From Azolla caroliniana (lineage: Eukaryota > Polypodiophyta), in NCBI GenBank assembly GCA_043228905.1, contig JBHGNT010000006.1, positions 21,080,001 through 21,144,000 of the forward strand: a DNA stretch of 64,000 nucleotides, in the 5' to 3' direction. Position numbers and translations under genes: made by a program. The notes beneath the pieces are model-generated. The model was not told the origin of the DNA and made no database searches. It saw only the letters and a program-made list of their open reading frames with translations. This document shows, one piece after another, positions 47,354-56,632 of this stretch (position 1 is its first letter; each line of letters opens with the position of its first letter).

Positions 47354-48208
47354 ATGGAAGGAGGTGTGAGCGGCTTCCCAGGTATGATAGTTCTAAACTC
47401 ACAGAACTATGCAGACTGGAAGATAAAGATGGAGGACCTTCTCATAGTCAAAGACCTGTACGAGTTGATTAATAGAGCATAAATACCCATGGGGGTATTA
47501 GAGTCGGAATGGAAAATTCTTAACAGAAAGGCGGTGGCCACCATCTGACAGTCCGTCGATGTAAGTGTCCTTCAGCATGTGGCGAACGACACAAAGGTCC
47601 ACGAGATGTGGCAGAAGCTATTAGGTCAATACGAGCGGAAGAATGCTCTAAATAAAACCTCACTGATGAGAAAGATCGCACGACTGAAATACAGAGACGG
47701 TGAGAGCAACATCGAACACATCAACACATTCATGGGGAATGTAAATCAACTTGCTGCAACCAAGTTTCCCAATGATGATGCGATGCAGGCCATCCTACTA
47801 ATGTGCACACTGCCGGATAGCTGGGAGAACCTGGTGGTTACTCTCAGCACCTCCTGTCAAGAAGAGAACTTGTCTTTACAAGTGGTGAAGACAAGCATCC
47901 TGAATGAGGAAGCGAGAAGGAAGGACAAGGGTGTCCTGTCTCATTCCGATGCGAATGTGTCACAACATTCGGATAGAGGAAGGAACCGACAAAGGAGTCC
48001 ACCAAGGAGAGAAAAGTCCCATGCCAGATCGAAGTTCAAAGGTAAGCTAAAATGCTTTTATTGTGGAAAGCCTCAACATTTCCAGAAGGACTGCCGACAT
48101 CTTAAGAAGGACAAGAGTGTCGGTAATACTGTCGAACCCAGGAAGATTCCTGATGAAAAGAGCACTTCAGCCATTGCTACGAGCAATGAAGAACTCCTGT
48201 TCATTTGA
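47354..48208 (+). pseudogene. copia F gag (two N-terminal stops)
   Basis: ATG at 47354 gives MEGGVSGFPGMIVLNSQNYADWKIKMEDLL; stops follow at about 47480 and 47547. The frame from 47579 is open for 209 codons: MWQKLLGQYERKNALNKTSLMRKIARLKY, HINTFMGNVNQLA, LLMCTLPDSWENLVVTL (UBN2/Retrotran_gag type), a basic stretch and a CCHC knuckle CFYCGKPQHFQKDC near 48055-48095. It stops before the protease. Confidence 0.9.
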
Positions 48209-49320
48209 GAACAGGCAAGTGCAAATATTGCAAGAGAAGAATGCACTTGAGTGATTGACTCCGGTGCATCTTTCCATATAACTCTGTCGAGAGAGTATTT
48301 CTCAACTTACATAGCCGATGATCATGGCTATGTAAAGATGGGTGATAATTGAGAGTGCAAGGTAGCCGGAGTTGGAAGTGTCTACTTGATGACGCCAACA
48401 GGGTGTTGGCTAGCTCTAAAGCATGTTCGAAACGTCCCCGATATCAGATTGAATCATGATATCGACTAGAAAGATGGACAATGAAGGCTAGAGTGGTTGC
48501 TTCCGAAACGACAAGTGGAAGTTCTGTTGTGGAAACCTCATAGTGGTCAGAGCACAGAAAGAAGGCACACTATACATGATGTATGCCCCCTTGTGCAAGT
48601 CAGAAGTGAATGTGGCAACCAACTCGAGTGGAGATTTATGGCATAAGAGGCTAGGCCACATGAGTGAGAAATGTCTGCATCTGTTAGCCGACCAAAAACT
48701 TCTGCTAGAAGTAAAGGGAGTGCACCTGGAGAAGTGCGTCGACTACTTCGTTGGAAAGTAGAACAGAGCAACATTCCACTCAAGACCACCAAGAAGAAGA
48801 GAAGTGCTATTGGAACTAGTACACACGGATGTCTGTTATGTGGATGCTCCGTCGCATCGAGGCGGACAATACTTTGTGACATTCATCGATGACTACAGTC
48901 GGAAGTTGTGGGCTTTCATACTAAAGTCTAAAGATCAAGTAATTTCTTTTTTCAAGGAGTTCCAAGCAAGAGCCGAACGGGAGTCAGGTCGGAAGTTGAC
49001 GGCTATTTGAGTCGACAATGGTGGCGAATATAAAGGGCAGTTTGAGGAATACTTCAAGGCCTACGGTGTATTCGAATCGAATACATTGTACCAAAGAACC
49101 CTGAGTTCAACGGGCTTGTAGAGAGGATGAATCGAACAATCATGGAGAGAGTAAGGAGCATCCTCTCTCATGCTAAACTGTCGAAATCGTATTGGGCTGA
49201 GGCGATGTACACCGAGGTTTACCTGAGCAACAGGTCCCCCTCAGTACCACTGAAAGGTGATGTCCCACAAAGGGTGTCGACAGGAAAAGATGTCTCCTAC
49301 TGACACCTACGGGTGTTCGG
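48209..49320 (+). pseudogene. copia F protease and integrase (broken)
   Basis: Protease VIDSGASFHIT near 48250-48280 keeps DSGA. The pre-integrase LWHKRLGHMSEKCLHLL is followed by a degraded CC pair. The integrase core reads HTDVCYVDAPSHRGGQYFVTFIDDYSRKLWAFILKSK, VDNGGEYKGQF and, in another frame, GLVERMNRTIMER. At least five stops and several frame changes. Coding is cut at LRVFG by the solo LTR G and resumes at 56633. Confidence 0.88.
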
Positions 49321-49458
49321 TGTCATGAAGACAACATTTTGGCTTATCAAGAATCGAACCCACGACTTCTTGGTCTATGTGTTGAAACCTTAACCATTGT
49401 AATAACATATATGTTGTGTGATTATAATAATTATATTTTTAGTTATTACGAGATATTA

Positions 49459-49491
49459 GAATATTCTAGAACATTCTAGAATATTCTAGAA
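49459..49491 (+). promoter_or_regulatory. heat-shock-element array 1 in LTR G (seven units)
   Basis: Seven perfectly phased alternating units, GAA 49459, TTC 49464, GAA 49469, TTC 49474, GAA 49479, TTC 49484, GAA 49489, each start 5 bp apart, then a degenerate TCC. This is the nGAAn consensus bound by heat-shock factor trimers; three units suffice in known cases. Its place in an LTR upstream of a TATA box suggests promoter function (inferred). Confidence 0.85.
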
Positions 49492-49541
49492 CATCCTTTA
49501 ATATTTCATGATTATATTTCTTATCATAAAAATCTAAAATA

Positions 49542-49582
49542 TTCTAGAACATTCTAGAATACTCCATAAGGATCTATAAATA
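49542..49582 (+). promoter_or_regulatory. heat-shock-element array 2 and TATA box in LTR G
   Basis: Four phased units (TTC 49542, GAA 49547, TTC 49552, GAA 49557) end 16 bp before TATAAATA (49575-49582). Proximal spacing of this kind is usual for heat-inducible promoters. Confidence 0.85.
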
Positions 49583-49647
49583 AGTGTCCATACATTCATT
49601 TCAACTCATTTGGTTCAACACCAATCTTTAGCCCTTAGCCTACTCAT

Positions 49648-50073
49648 TAATAGGATCAGTACTAAGACAGAGAAGGAATTAGTACTAAAAGATGAGGATT
49701 AGTACTAAGAGAGATGTAGAACTCTCGAGAGAAGGAAAGAGTGAGAGAGAGAGAGAGATAGAGAGAGAAAAAGGGTGAGAGAGAATGATGATATATATTA
49801 TGTGAAGAGAGTATACAATAGTAGCTAGGAGGCTTAAGACTGGCGTTGAACCGATTTGGTTCGAAATAATGCCTTGTGTCTCCTTTTATAGTGTTCTTAG
49901 GAGTACTCCTGAAGTTTCTAGAATGTTCTAGAGAAATCTGGAATATACATCAATTTTCTATAATAAAACTAAATGAAAATAATATTCTATGTATTACAAT
50001 GTATGGTCTAATGGTTAAGAGCTTGACCCATGTAGCATAAGGTCATGGGTTCGAGTCTTGCCATATCATGACA
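49648..50073 (-). repeat. 3' LTR of gypsy D, with heat-shock element
   Basis: On the minus strand it starts TGTCATGATATGGCAAGAC. Four phased units GAAgtTTCtaGAAtgTTC occupy 49911-49928, and the TATAAAAGG box is read from 49890, 20 bp further downstream on the minus strand. A tRNA-like stretch (plus-strand sense) spans 50002-50065 with TATGG/CCATA ends and a GGGTTCGAGTC box-B-like core. Confidence 0.9.
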
Positions 50074-50395
50074 TTTCTATCCCCCCTTTAAAACGACGAG
50101 TGTCACGAGTCGTTTTGGATTGAGCACCCGGTTTGTCTGGATATTGACGATGGAAGTCTTCAAGAAGAGCACGAGCATTGGTCACATTCTCTATCGGTTC
50201 CCAAGTACGCTCGCTGGGGTTATATCCTAGCCAATCGACTAGATAGTAGAGCTTGTTGCGAACAATCTTGGAATCATGGATGGTAGCAACCTCGTACTTA
50301 GGTCCATCTTCAAGCTCGATCAGGGGTGGAGGCTGCGTAATACGTCTTGGGATGGTGCTCTCTTGATAGGGTTCGAGGAGGGAACTATGAAACAC
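50066..50395 (-). pseudogene. gypsy D chromodomain
   Basis: Reads FHSSLLEPYQES, then KYEVATIHDSKIVRNKLYYLVDWLGYNPSERTWEPIENV with cage residues Y, W and W, then LLEDFHRQYPDKP. Open for about 109 codons up to the polypurine tract. The C-terminal module of the D polyprotein; a relic relative lies at 22900-23070. Confidence 0.92.
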
Positions 50396-50487
50396 CAGAT
50401 GTATCGGAAGTTGCGGAGGTAGATCGAGACGAAAAGCAACATCATTAATCTTTCCTATAATACGGAGAGGACCTAATCGCCGATAAT

Positions 50488-51232
50488 CTAACTTCTCGCA
50501 TGGGCGAGTAGTCTTGATGTGTCGTCATAGTAGCCATACCCGATCTCCAATGTTAAAACCGGATGGAAGTCGATGACGATCCGCGTAAACCTTGTGTGTT
50601 TGTTGAGCTTGTTGGAGATGAGTAGATAAATCGGCTTGTATTTTGCGCAAGGATTTGTGGACAACTCTAGGGTTTCAAATACACACCACTGGGGGTGACA
50701 ACCCATATAAGCATAAAATGGCGTAACTTTAGTCGATGCGTGGATAGAGTTATTATAGGCAAATTCAGCGAAGTGGAGAATATATGCCCAGTCATCCTGA
50801 TTATAGCTTAGAAAGCACCGAAGATACTGCTCTAGAATTTGATTTGTTCGTTCTACTTGGCTATCGGTTTGTGGGTGGTAGCCGGAGGAGAGGTTACAAG
50901 TGACTTTGAGCATTTTAAAAAGGTGCTTCCAGAATTTCGATACGAACTGGGTTCCACGATCGCTGATGATACTATCGGGAAGGCCATGATGCTGACATAC
51001 TTCACGCATGACAATTTTCTTCACTGGAGATTTCCTTAGTACATGGCAAGAAATGAGCCATCTTCGTATATCGATCTACGACTGTTAGAATCGCATTGAA
51101 CCCCTTAGAGACTGGAAGATCTGTGATAAAGTCTAGAGCAATAGAGCAATGGATTTCCACAGCTTGCTCGGAATTGGTAATGGTTCTAATAAACCATATG
51201 GACGATGCCTTGGCATTTTCGCTCTGGAGCAT
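50488..51232 (-). pseudogene. gypsy D integrase core (frame-shifted)
   Basis: IALDFITDLPVSKGFNAILTVVDRYTKMAHFLPC (first catalytic Asp) lies in 51002-51232. Then VCQHHGLPDSIISDRGTQFVSKFWK (second Asp) and GYHPQTDSQVERTNQILEQYL (Glu) lie in 50488-51024. DDE residues are present, but at least one frame break near 51010 and another near 50690 separate the parts. The HHCC zinc finger (HDTYTAGHFG, CDTCSRAK) is at the end of the preceding frame. Confidence 0.9.
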
Positions 51233-52650
51233 GTATCACAAGTCCGAACAAAATCTTCGACAAATTGTCGCATACGGAGCCACCAAAATGATCGTTGTAC
51301 TAAATCTAATGTTTTAGTACTACCAAAATGCCCAGCTGTATATGTGTCATGATAGTTTTGGACTACTTGAAGCTGGCAAGAACCATTAGGAACATACAAG
51401 ATTTCATTAAAGAATAGTAATCCATCATGGTATTTGAATTGCCGATAGTCCGTACCTGGTGGTTGTGACTGTGAACAAGATGCTCGAGAGGGATCAATTT
51501 GTGCTAGAATGGCTTGGGCGAAAACATTGGTCTTCAAGTCCTCACGTATAGTATTGATAACGTGGGAATCCATGGGCATGCCAAAGATCTGTGTTGCTTG
51601 CAGTCGCGTCGGTCCCAAGATTACTTGCTTTTGGTTATCAAAAGCTGGCTCGCTGGGATGCGGTGATAGGTACAAACGCCGTGATAATGCATCTACCTTC
51701 CCTTGGTGCTTCCTCGGACGATATGTAATTTTGAAGTCAAAACGAGTGAGGAAGTGGGCAAGGTTTTTGTGGTCATTGAATACAGTGACTTGATGAGAGG
51801 ATCCCTCTAGAAAATGCCTCCATTGCATAAAAGAGTCCACTATTGCCAATAGCTCCTTATCATGAATTTCATAGTTGATTTTGGCGGCGTCAAACTTGCG
51901 TGAGTGAAAAGCCACAGGATGTAGCTTCTCATCATTACCCCATTGTGATAGAATGCTCCCTAATGCGAAATCCGATGCGTCTGCTTCAATAATGAATGGT
52001 TTTTCTAGATTAACATGAGCTAGAATTGGAGTAGATGTAAATGCCTTTTTAAGAATCTCGAAAGACATGTCCGCTTCTTCAGACCAAACGAACGATTGTC
52101 CCTTCCAAGTAAGCTGTGTGAGAGGCAAAGCGAGCTTTGAGTAATCCTGTATGAACTTCCGGTAAAAATTGGCAAAGCCTAAAAAGCATTGCACATCTCG
52201 CACCGAACGCGGAGTCTGCCACTCTACCACATTTTTGACCTTAGCTGGGTCCATGGAGATGCCTTCCAAGGAAATGACATAGCCTAGAAATTTCACCTGG
52301 TTACACCCAAAACTACATTTTTCCAGCTTTGCATAAAGACCATGTTCTCGAAGTTGTTTTAGTACTAACAATACATGAGAATCATGCTCTTCTTGGGTCT
52401 TCGAATCATTTGCCATGTGCTGGAAGACTACTGGCGCATTAGTGAGGCCGAACGGCATGACCGTATACTCGAAGTGCCCATATCTGGGGCGAAACACGGT
52501 CTTCCATTCATCTCATGGTCAGATCCGTACGAGGTTATAGGCTCCCCGTAAGTCGATCTTCGTGAAGAACCTTGCACCATTGATATGTTCTAAAAGACTT
52601 GAGATAAGGGGAAGTGCATACCTATTTCTGATTGTAACCTTATTCAAGCC
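51133..52650 (-). pseudogene. gypsy D RT (C-terminal part), RNase H and integrase zinc finger
   Basis: From 52650: [26 protein letters not shown], a break near 52500, then the long frame 52497-51133: YGHFEYTVMPFGLTNAPVVFQHMAND joined straight to SKTQEEHDSHVLLVLKQL. The expected segment with YLDD is absent, an in-frame loss of about 20 codons near 52400. RNase H: KPFIIEADASDFALGSIL, INYEIHDKELLAIV, FNDHKNLAHF joined directly to LTRFDFKITYRP, missing about 14 residues. The frame is open for 454 codons, so the deletions preserved the frame. Confidence 0.9.
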
Positions 52651-52654
52651 ATGG

Positions 52655-53983
52655 TGTCGTGAAGATTTTCGGCAATGGTGTGAAAATCACATAAACCTAC
52701 AAAAAGGTGGAGTTCTTGAAGAGTTTTCAAATGCACTTTACTATATAAGAAATAGACATCTAAGTGTCAACTTATGTGGGTATGAAGTTTTGCAAAAGAA
52801 AAAGAGAAAAATAAAACTGTGAAATATCTCACATAGATAGGAAAGTTTAGGCTCTAGCTATATAAGTAGATTGAGATCCATCATATTTCATCTGTGTTAA
52901 GAGCACATAAAAAAATAGTTGGACTTAAGCCACTTTTGTCTAGATGGACATATGTGGCTAAGTCGTTGGATGTGGTTAAGTGCCCGAACCGGCTGGTGAA
53001 GAAACTCAAACCGGTCGATGATAGAATCGAAAACCGGATGGAGCTGACAATCGGTGACCATATGCATCTGGCAACCGGTGATCGGATGGATCCGACAATC
53101 GGCAATGGAACCGATGAACGGTGATCCGGTGACGGAACCTGCGATCTACCGGTGTTGGTAAACCCGGTTGCTGGCATCCGACGACGGAGCCGGTGGCAAA
53201 TCCGGTGAGCCGGAGACGGTAAGCTAGCGGCAACCGGCGGCGGAGCCAATGAGCAGACAACATTGGGCGACCGGCCGGTGACCGGCAAGTGACTTGGGAT
53301 GCAGACTGGGCCGGACCAAACGGATGCAAATCGGACGGATCGGTCGGGTCGGTTGATCGCGGTGCATGGTGTGTTAAAGATGTTTGGTCCAAAAGCCTAA
53401 TAGTATTTTGTGCATAAAAGAAAAAGATGTAAGCAAGATGAACTTAACACCTCCAAGATAGGAAGCAATAGGCTTACCATTAAGCCAAACCATTTCTTTA
53501 GAGATTATATTTTTATCATTATAACTTTACATGTAAATTCTCATACATGAGAGCTAAAATGAGTGACGTGGTTATCATGCACCACATCTAATACATGAGT
53601 GCCAAATCGCAAACATGCATTTTATGCATGTCTTGTACCCTCAAATGCATGAGGGCATCTATAAAAGAGGAGGGGAAAAAGATGAAAGGGGTAATATAAA
53701 ATTCTTATCAAGAGCTTTGTACTTTATATCAAAATTAATATTAAGAAGAAAATTCGTTATCCTTTTGATGATATACCTTGTTCTTCAAATCTAAAGCCAA
53801 GAGTTCAATCTTAATCTCTCTCTCAATCTAAAATCAAGCGTTCTATCTTATCTCAATCTGTCTCTCTTTCAATCTATCTTAAATCCTTTCTCGCTAAAGC
53901 TAGGGCCAACTTCGAATCCTTCCTGTCCAGAACCCCGTTGGTTCCGCCTCACGATCCGCGTGTAGTGACAGATCTTCATGACA
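52655..53983 (+). mobile_element. element R: 1.3-kb insertion in the D RT, solo LTR-like
   Basis: Sits exactly between the DYR and GLNK codons of the D RT. Ends are imperfect inverted repeats: TGTCGTGAAGAT and ATCTTCATGACA (11 of 12). Flanks ATGG and ACGG look like a 4-bp target duplication with one change. Plus-strand TATA (TCTATAAAAGAGG) near 53650. It has no retroelement coding. A CCGG-rich island fills 52985-53350. Could be a long solo LTR or a small TIR element; LTR favoured because of TG..CA ends shared with G. Confidence 0.65.
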
Positions 53984-54860
53984 ACGGTAATCTACAATGA
54001 GACGAAGTGATCCATCCTTTTTCTTGACGAAGAAAATGGGTGCGCCGGCTGGAGATTTCGAATGCCGAATGAAACCATTTTCCAAATTCTCCTCTATATA
54101 GGCTCACAAGACTTCTAGCCCGATTGGTGACAAATTGTAGATCGGTCCCCATGGTGGTTCTTTCCCCGGTTGTAAATCGATGGGGCAATCATATGATCGA
54201 TGGTGAGGAAGCATATTGGCTTGTACTTTATCGAACACATCGGCATAATAATGATACTTCTTTGGAAGTTGAACGATGGACTCCTCTTTAATGGTGTCTG
54301 AGGGCTTTACTGATATTGTGAAAAGAAACATTTCTTCCTTGCGTCCTTCTTCCCGCAACTGATGTAGCGAAATGGTTGCAATCTTATCAGTAGACCCTCG
54401 AGCTTTTCGATACCGGATTTCTCTTGTTCTCCAATCTATGTCTGGGTTATGTAATTCCAACCATGGTAATCCTAAAACAATGGGGTGTTTTGGGATGCTA
54501 ATTATATTAAATGATACTACACATGCTAGATTATCTAGAACAATATTAACAGGCTCTGACTCTTCTATGATATTTCCGGAAGCAATGGGACGACCATCAA
54601 TGACTACTATAGAGGCTGGACATAGGAGTTTTCATGAAGCAAAGTTCCTATCCATGAAGCAAGAATTAGCTCCAGAATCTAGAAGTGCTAAGACATGTAC
54701 TGGAGGGGTACTTTTAGTACTAGCTGTTACTTGGGCTACAAACAGATTGCTAACTTGCTTAGAGGGAATGGAACCACTAATGGGCTGCACAGATCTAGGG
54801 CTGTCCAACCAAACAACTCCTATTTTGGCTTGACTTAGTCGTTTAACTCTTCTTCTAACT
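53984..54860 (-). pseudogene. gypsy D protease and N-terminal RT
   Basis: Minus strand: ALLDSGASSCFMD (catalytic DSG, near 54680-54710), a stop after NFAS, VIDGRPIASGNI, KHPIVLGLPWLELHNPDIDWR, IVQLPKKYHYYADVFDK, YDCPIDLQPGKEPPWGPIYNLSPIGLEVL, stop, then [32 protein letters not shown] at the junction with R. Two stops and a frame change. Confidence 0.9.
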
Positions 54861-55983
54861 AACTAAGGACATTAAATTTGTTCGCTAGGTTTCGGCTATT
54901 AGTACTATTAGGACTATCAGATATCCCTACTGAAATAGACTTGGGTTTAGTACAATCAGAACTAGCAACTATTTGGTTTACTTGCCTTCTTGGTCTATGG
55001 GGACAGTTTACCGCAATATGCCTTGGTCCACCACAATAAAGACATAGTCGGTTTGCTCGGCGTCGTTGCTTTTCTTCTTCCGATAGCGGTCCACGACGAT
55101 GTGTAGTGTCAATTTCCATCGGAGTTGGAGTACTTACTGGAGGCACATTATATGACTCCCTCGGAAAAGGTTTCGTTACCACTGAGGCGTAGGGAGGCTC
55201 AGATCTTGCCCTTGGCATATGGAACTGACGTTTCGAACACCATTCGAAGAGGCGATTGTCGCATCTCACTGCGCGACTAATTGCTTCTATTAATGACTTT
55301 GGTTCTTCGGGAAAGGTCAAGAGTAAATCTTTGACATCGTTACATAGACCATAACGAAATTGCTCCATTAACTCTTGATCATCGCAGGGGATATCGGAGG
55401 CGAGTAGACGAAAATTTGCATCGTATGCGGAGGCTGGACGATCGCCTTAACGTAGTCATCGGATTTTGTTGATTGCTGTCCTTATGCTGTCAGTATCTCC
55501 AAAATAGGCTTTAAACTCACTTATAAACTCTTCAAAATTGTTTAGTAATGGAGATTCTTTTTCTAACAGCGGAGCGAACCATACCAACGTTGAGCCACTT
55601 AACAACATGCCTACTAAACCCACTTGTGATGCATCGGTGGGATATCAGGAAGGATGCATTTGAATAACTAGTTGTACCTGATTAAGGAACCCTCTAAACT
55701 GTGATCGTGTTCCATCGAATTTCATGGGAAGGCCGATCTTGGGTTCTTTATGAATCCCTTGTGTTTCAGGTCCTTGTTGTTGCATCGCTACGATGGTTGC
55801 TTCGAGTTGTTGCATGCGTAACGCAAGTTCCCCATGTTGTTGCATTTGATGCTTTTCTAAGGAGATTTGTTGAAGATCCCCCAACAACCGTTGATTTTCT
55901 TGTTCCAAAGCAAGGAACTTCTCTTTCAAGCATTGCAACTCCGAGAAAACAGATTGATATTCTTGAGCGCTAACAATGGCCAT
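54859..55983 (-). pseudogene. gypsy D gag (frame-broken)
   Basis: Starts at 55983: MAIVSAQEYQSVFSELQ with a Gln-rich coiled coil, then MKFDGTRSQFRGFLNQVQLVIQMHPS and a stop at 55645. A middle part in other frames follows. From 55368: MEQFRYGLCNDVKDLLLTFPEEPKSLIEAISRAVRCDNRLFEW, PTPMEIDTTHRRGPLSEEEKQRRR and the knuckle CLYCGGPRHIAVNC. The FDGTRSxFRGF block is shared with gypsy B. Confidence 0.9.
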
Positions 55984-56056
55984 GGGATGAGAGGAAAGAG
56001 GAATAAGAGATTAGTATGAAGGGAGGGAGATAGAAGAGGGAGAAATTGGTTCAAAT

Positions 56057-56483
56057 TGTCAGGATTAGTACTAAGACAAAGAAGGAATTAGTACTAAAAC
56101 ATGAGGATTAGTACTGAGAGAGATGTAGAACTCTTGAGAGAAGGAAAGAGTGAGCGAGAGAGAGAGATAGAGAGAGAGAAAGGGTGAGAGAGAATGATGA
56201 TATATATTATGTGAAGAGAGTATACAATAGTAGCTAGGAGGCTTAAGACTGGCGTTGAACCGATTTGGTTCGAAATAATGCCTTGTGCCTCCTTTTATAG
56301 TGTTCTCAGGAGTACTCTTGAAGTTTCTAGAATGTTCCAGAGAAATCTAGAATTTACATCAATTTTCTATAATAAAACATAAATGAAAATAATATTCTAC
56401 GCATTACAATGTATGGTCTAATGGCCAAGAGCTTGACCCATGTAGCATAAGGTCATGGGTTCGAGTCTTGCCATATCGTGACA
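56057..56483 (-). repeat. 5' LTR of gypsy D, with heat-shock element
   Basis: Second LTR copy, TGTCAGGATTAG at its plus-strand left end. The heat-shock units are at 56320-56337 (GAAgtTTCtaGAAtgTTC) and the TATA box is read from 56299. tRNA-like stretch 56412-56475. This is the transcription-driving LTR of D. Confidence 0.9.
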
Positions 56484-56632
56484 CTCATTGTAATCTTGTT
56501 TCATCATAATATAATCTCATTTCTATTTCAACTCTTATCTCTCTCTCTCACTCTCTCTCATGCACACACACACACACACCCTCTCTCTTTCACTCTCGCT
56601 CTCACTCTATCTCCTACCCATGAGTCTCGACA

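Larger units (their letters stand above)
49648..56483 (-). mobile_element. Ty3/gypsy chromovirus D (full length, inactive)
   Basis: LTRs at 49648-50073 (426 bp) and 56057-56483 (427 bp). Perfect target duplication CTCAT (49643-49647 and 56484-56488) inside LTR G. Minus-strand order: gag, protease, RT, RNase H, integrase, chromodomain, polypurine tract (AAAGGGGGGATAGAAA, reading of 50074-50089). Element R is inserted in the RT. Internal deletions remove the RT catalytic motif and part of RNase H. Confidence 0.93.
49321..56632 (+). mobile_element. G: solo LTR in copia F, itself split by gypsy D
   Basis: Left half 49321-49647 starts TGTCATGAAGAC; right half 56489-56632 ends CTCGACA. Near-perfect target duplication TTCGG (49316-49320) and TTCAG (56633-56637) in the F integrase/RT linker. 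Without D it is about 471 bp with no internal coding region, so a solo LTR. It holds two heat-shock-element arrays, a TATA box (TATAAATA, 49575-49582) and an antisense tRNA-like stretch at its 5' end (about 49349-49400). Confidence 0.85.

Noticed and set aside
50002-50065. Possible tRNA gene (box A/B-like with short acceptor pairing)
   Set aside because: About 64 nt, weak T-stem, no clear anticodon stem, located inside both LTRs of gypsy D. Treated as a tRNA-like LTR segment.
52881-53392. Two minus-strand frames of 128-135 codons in element R
   Set aside because: Overlapping frames kept open by the CCGG-rich repeat composition; no homology that I recognise.
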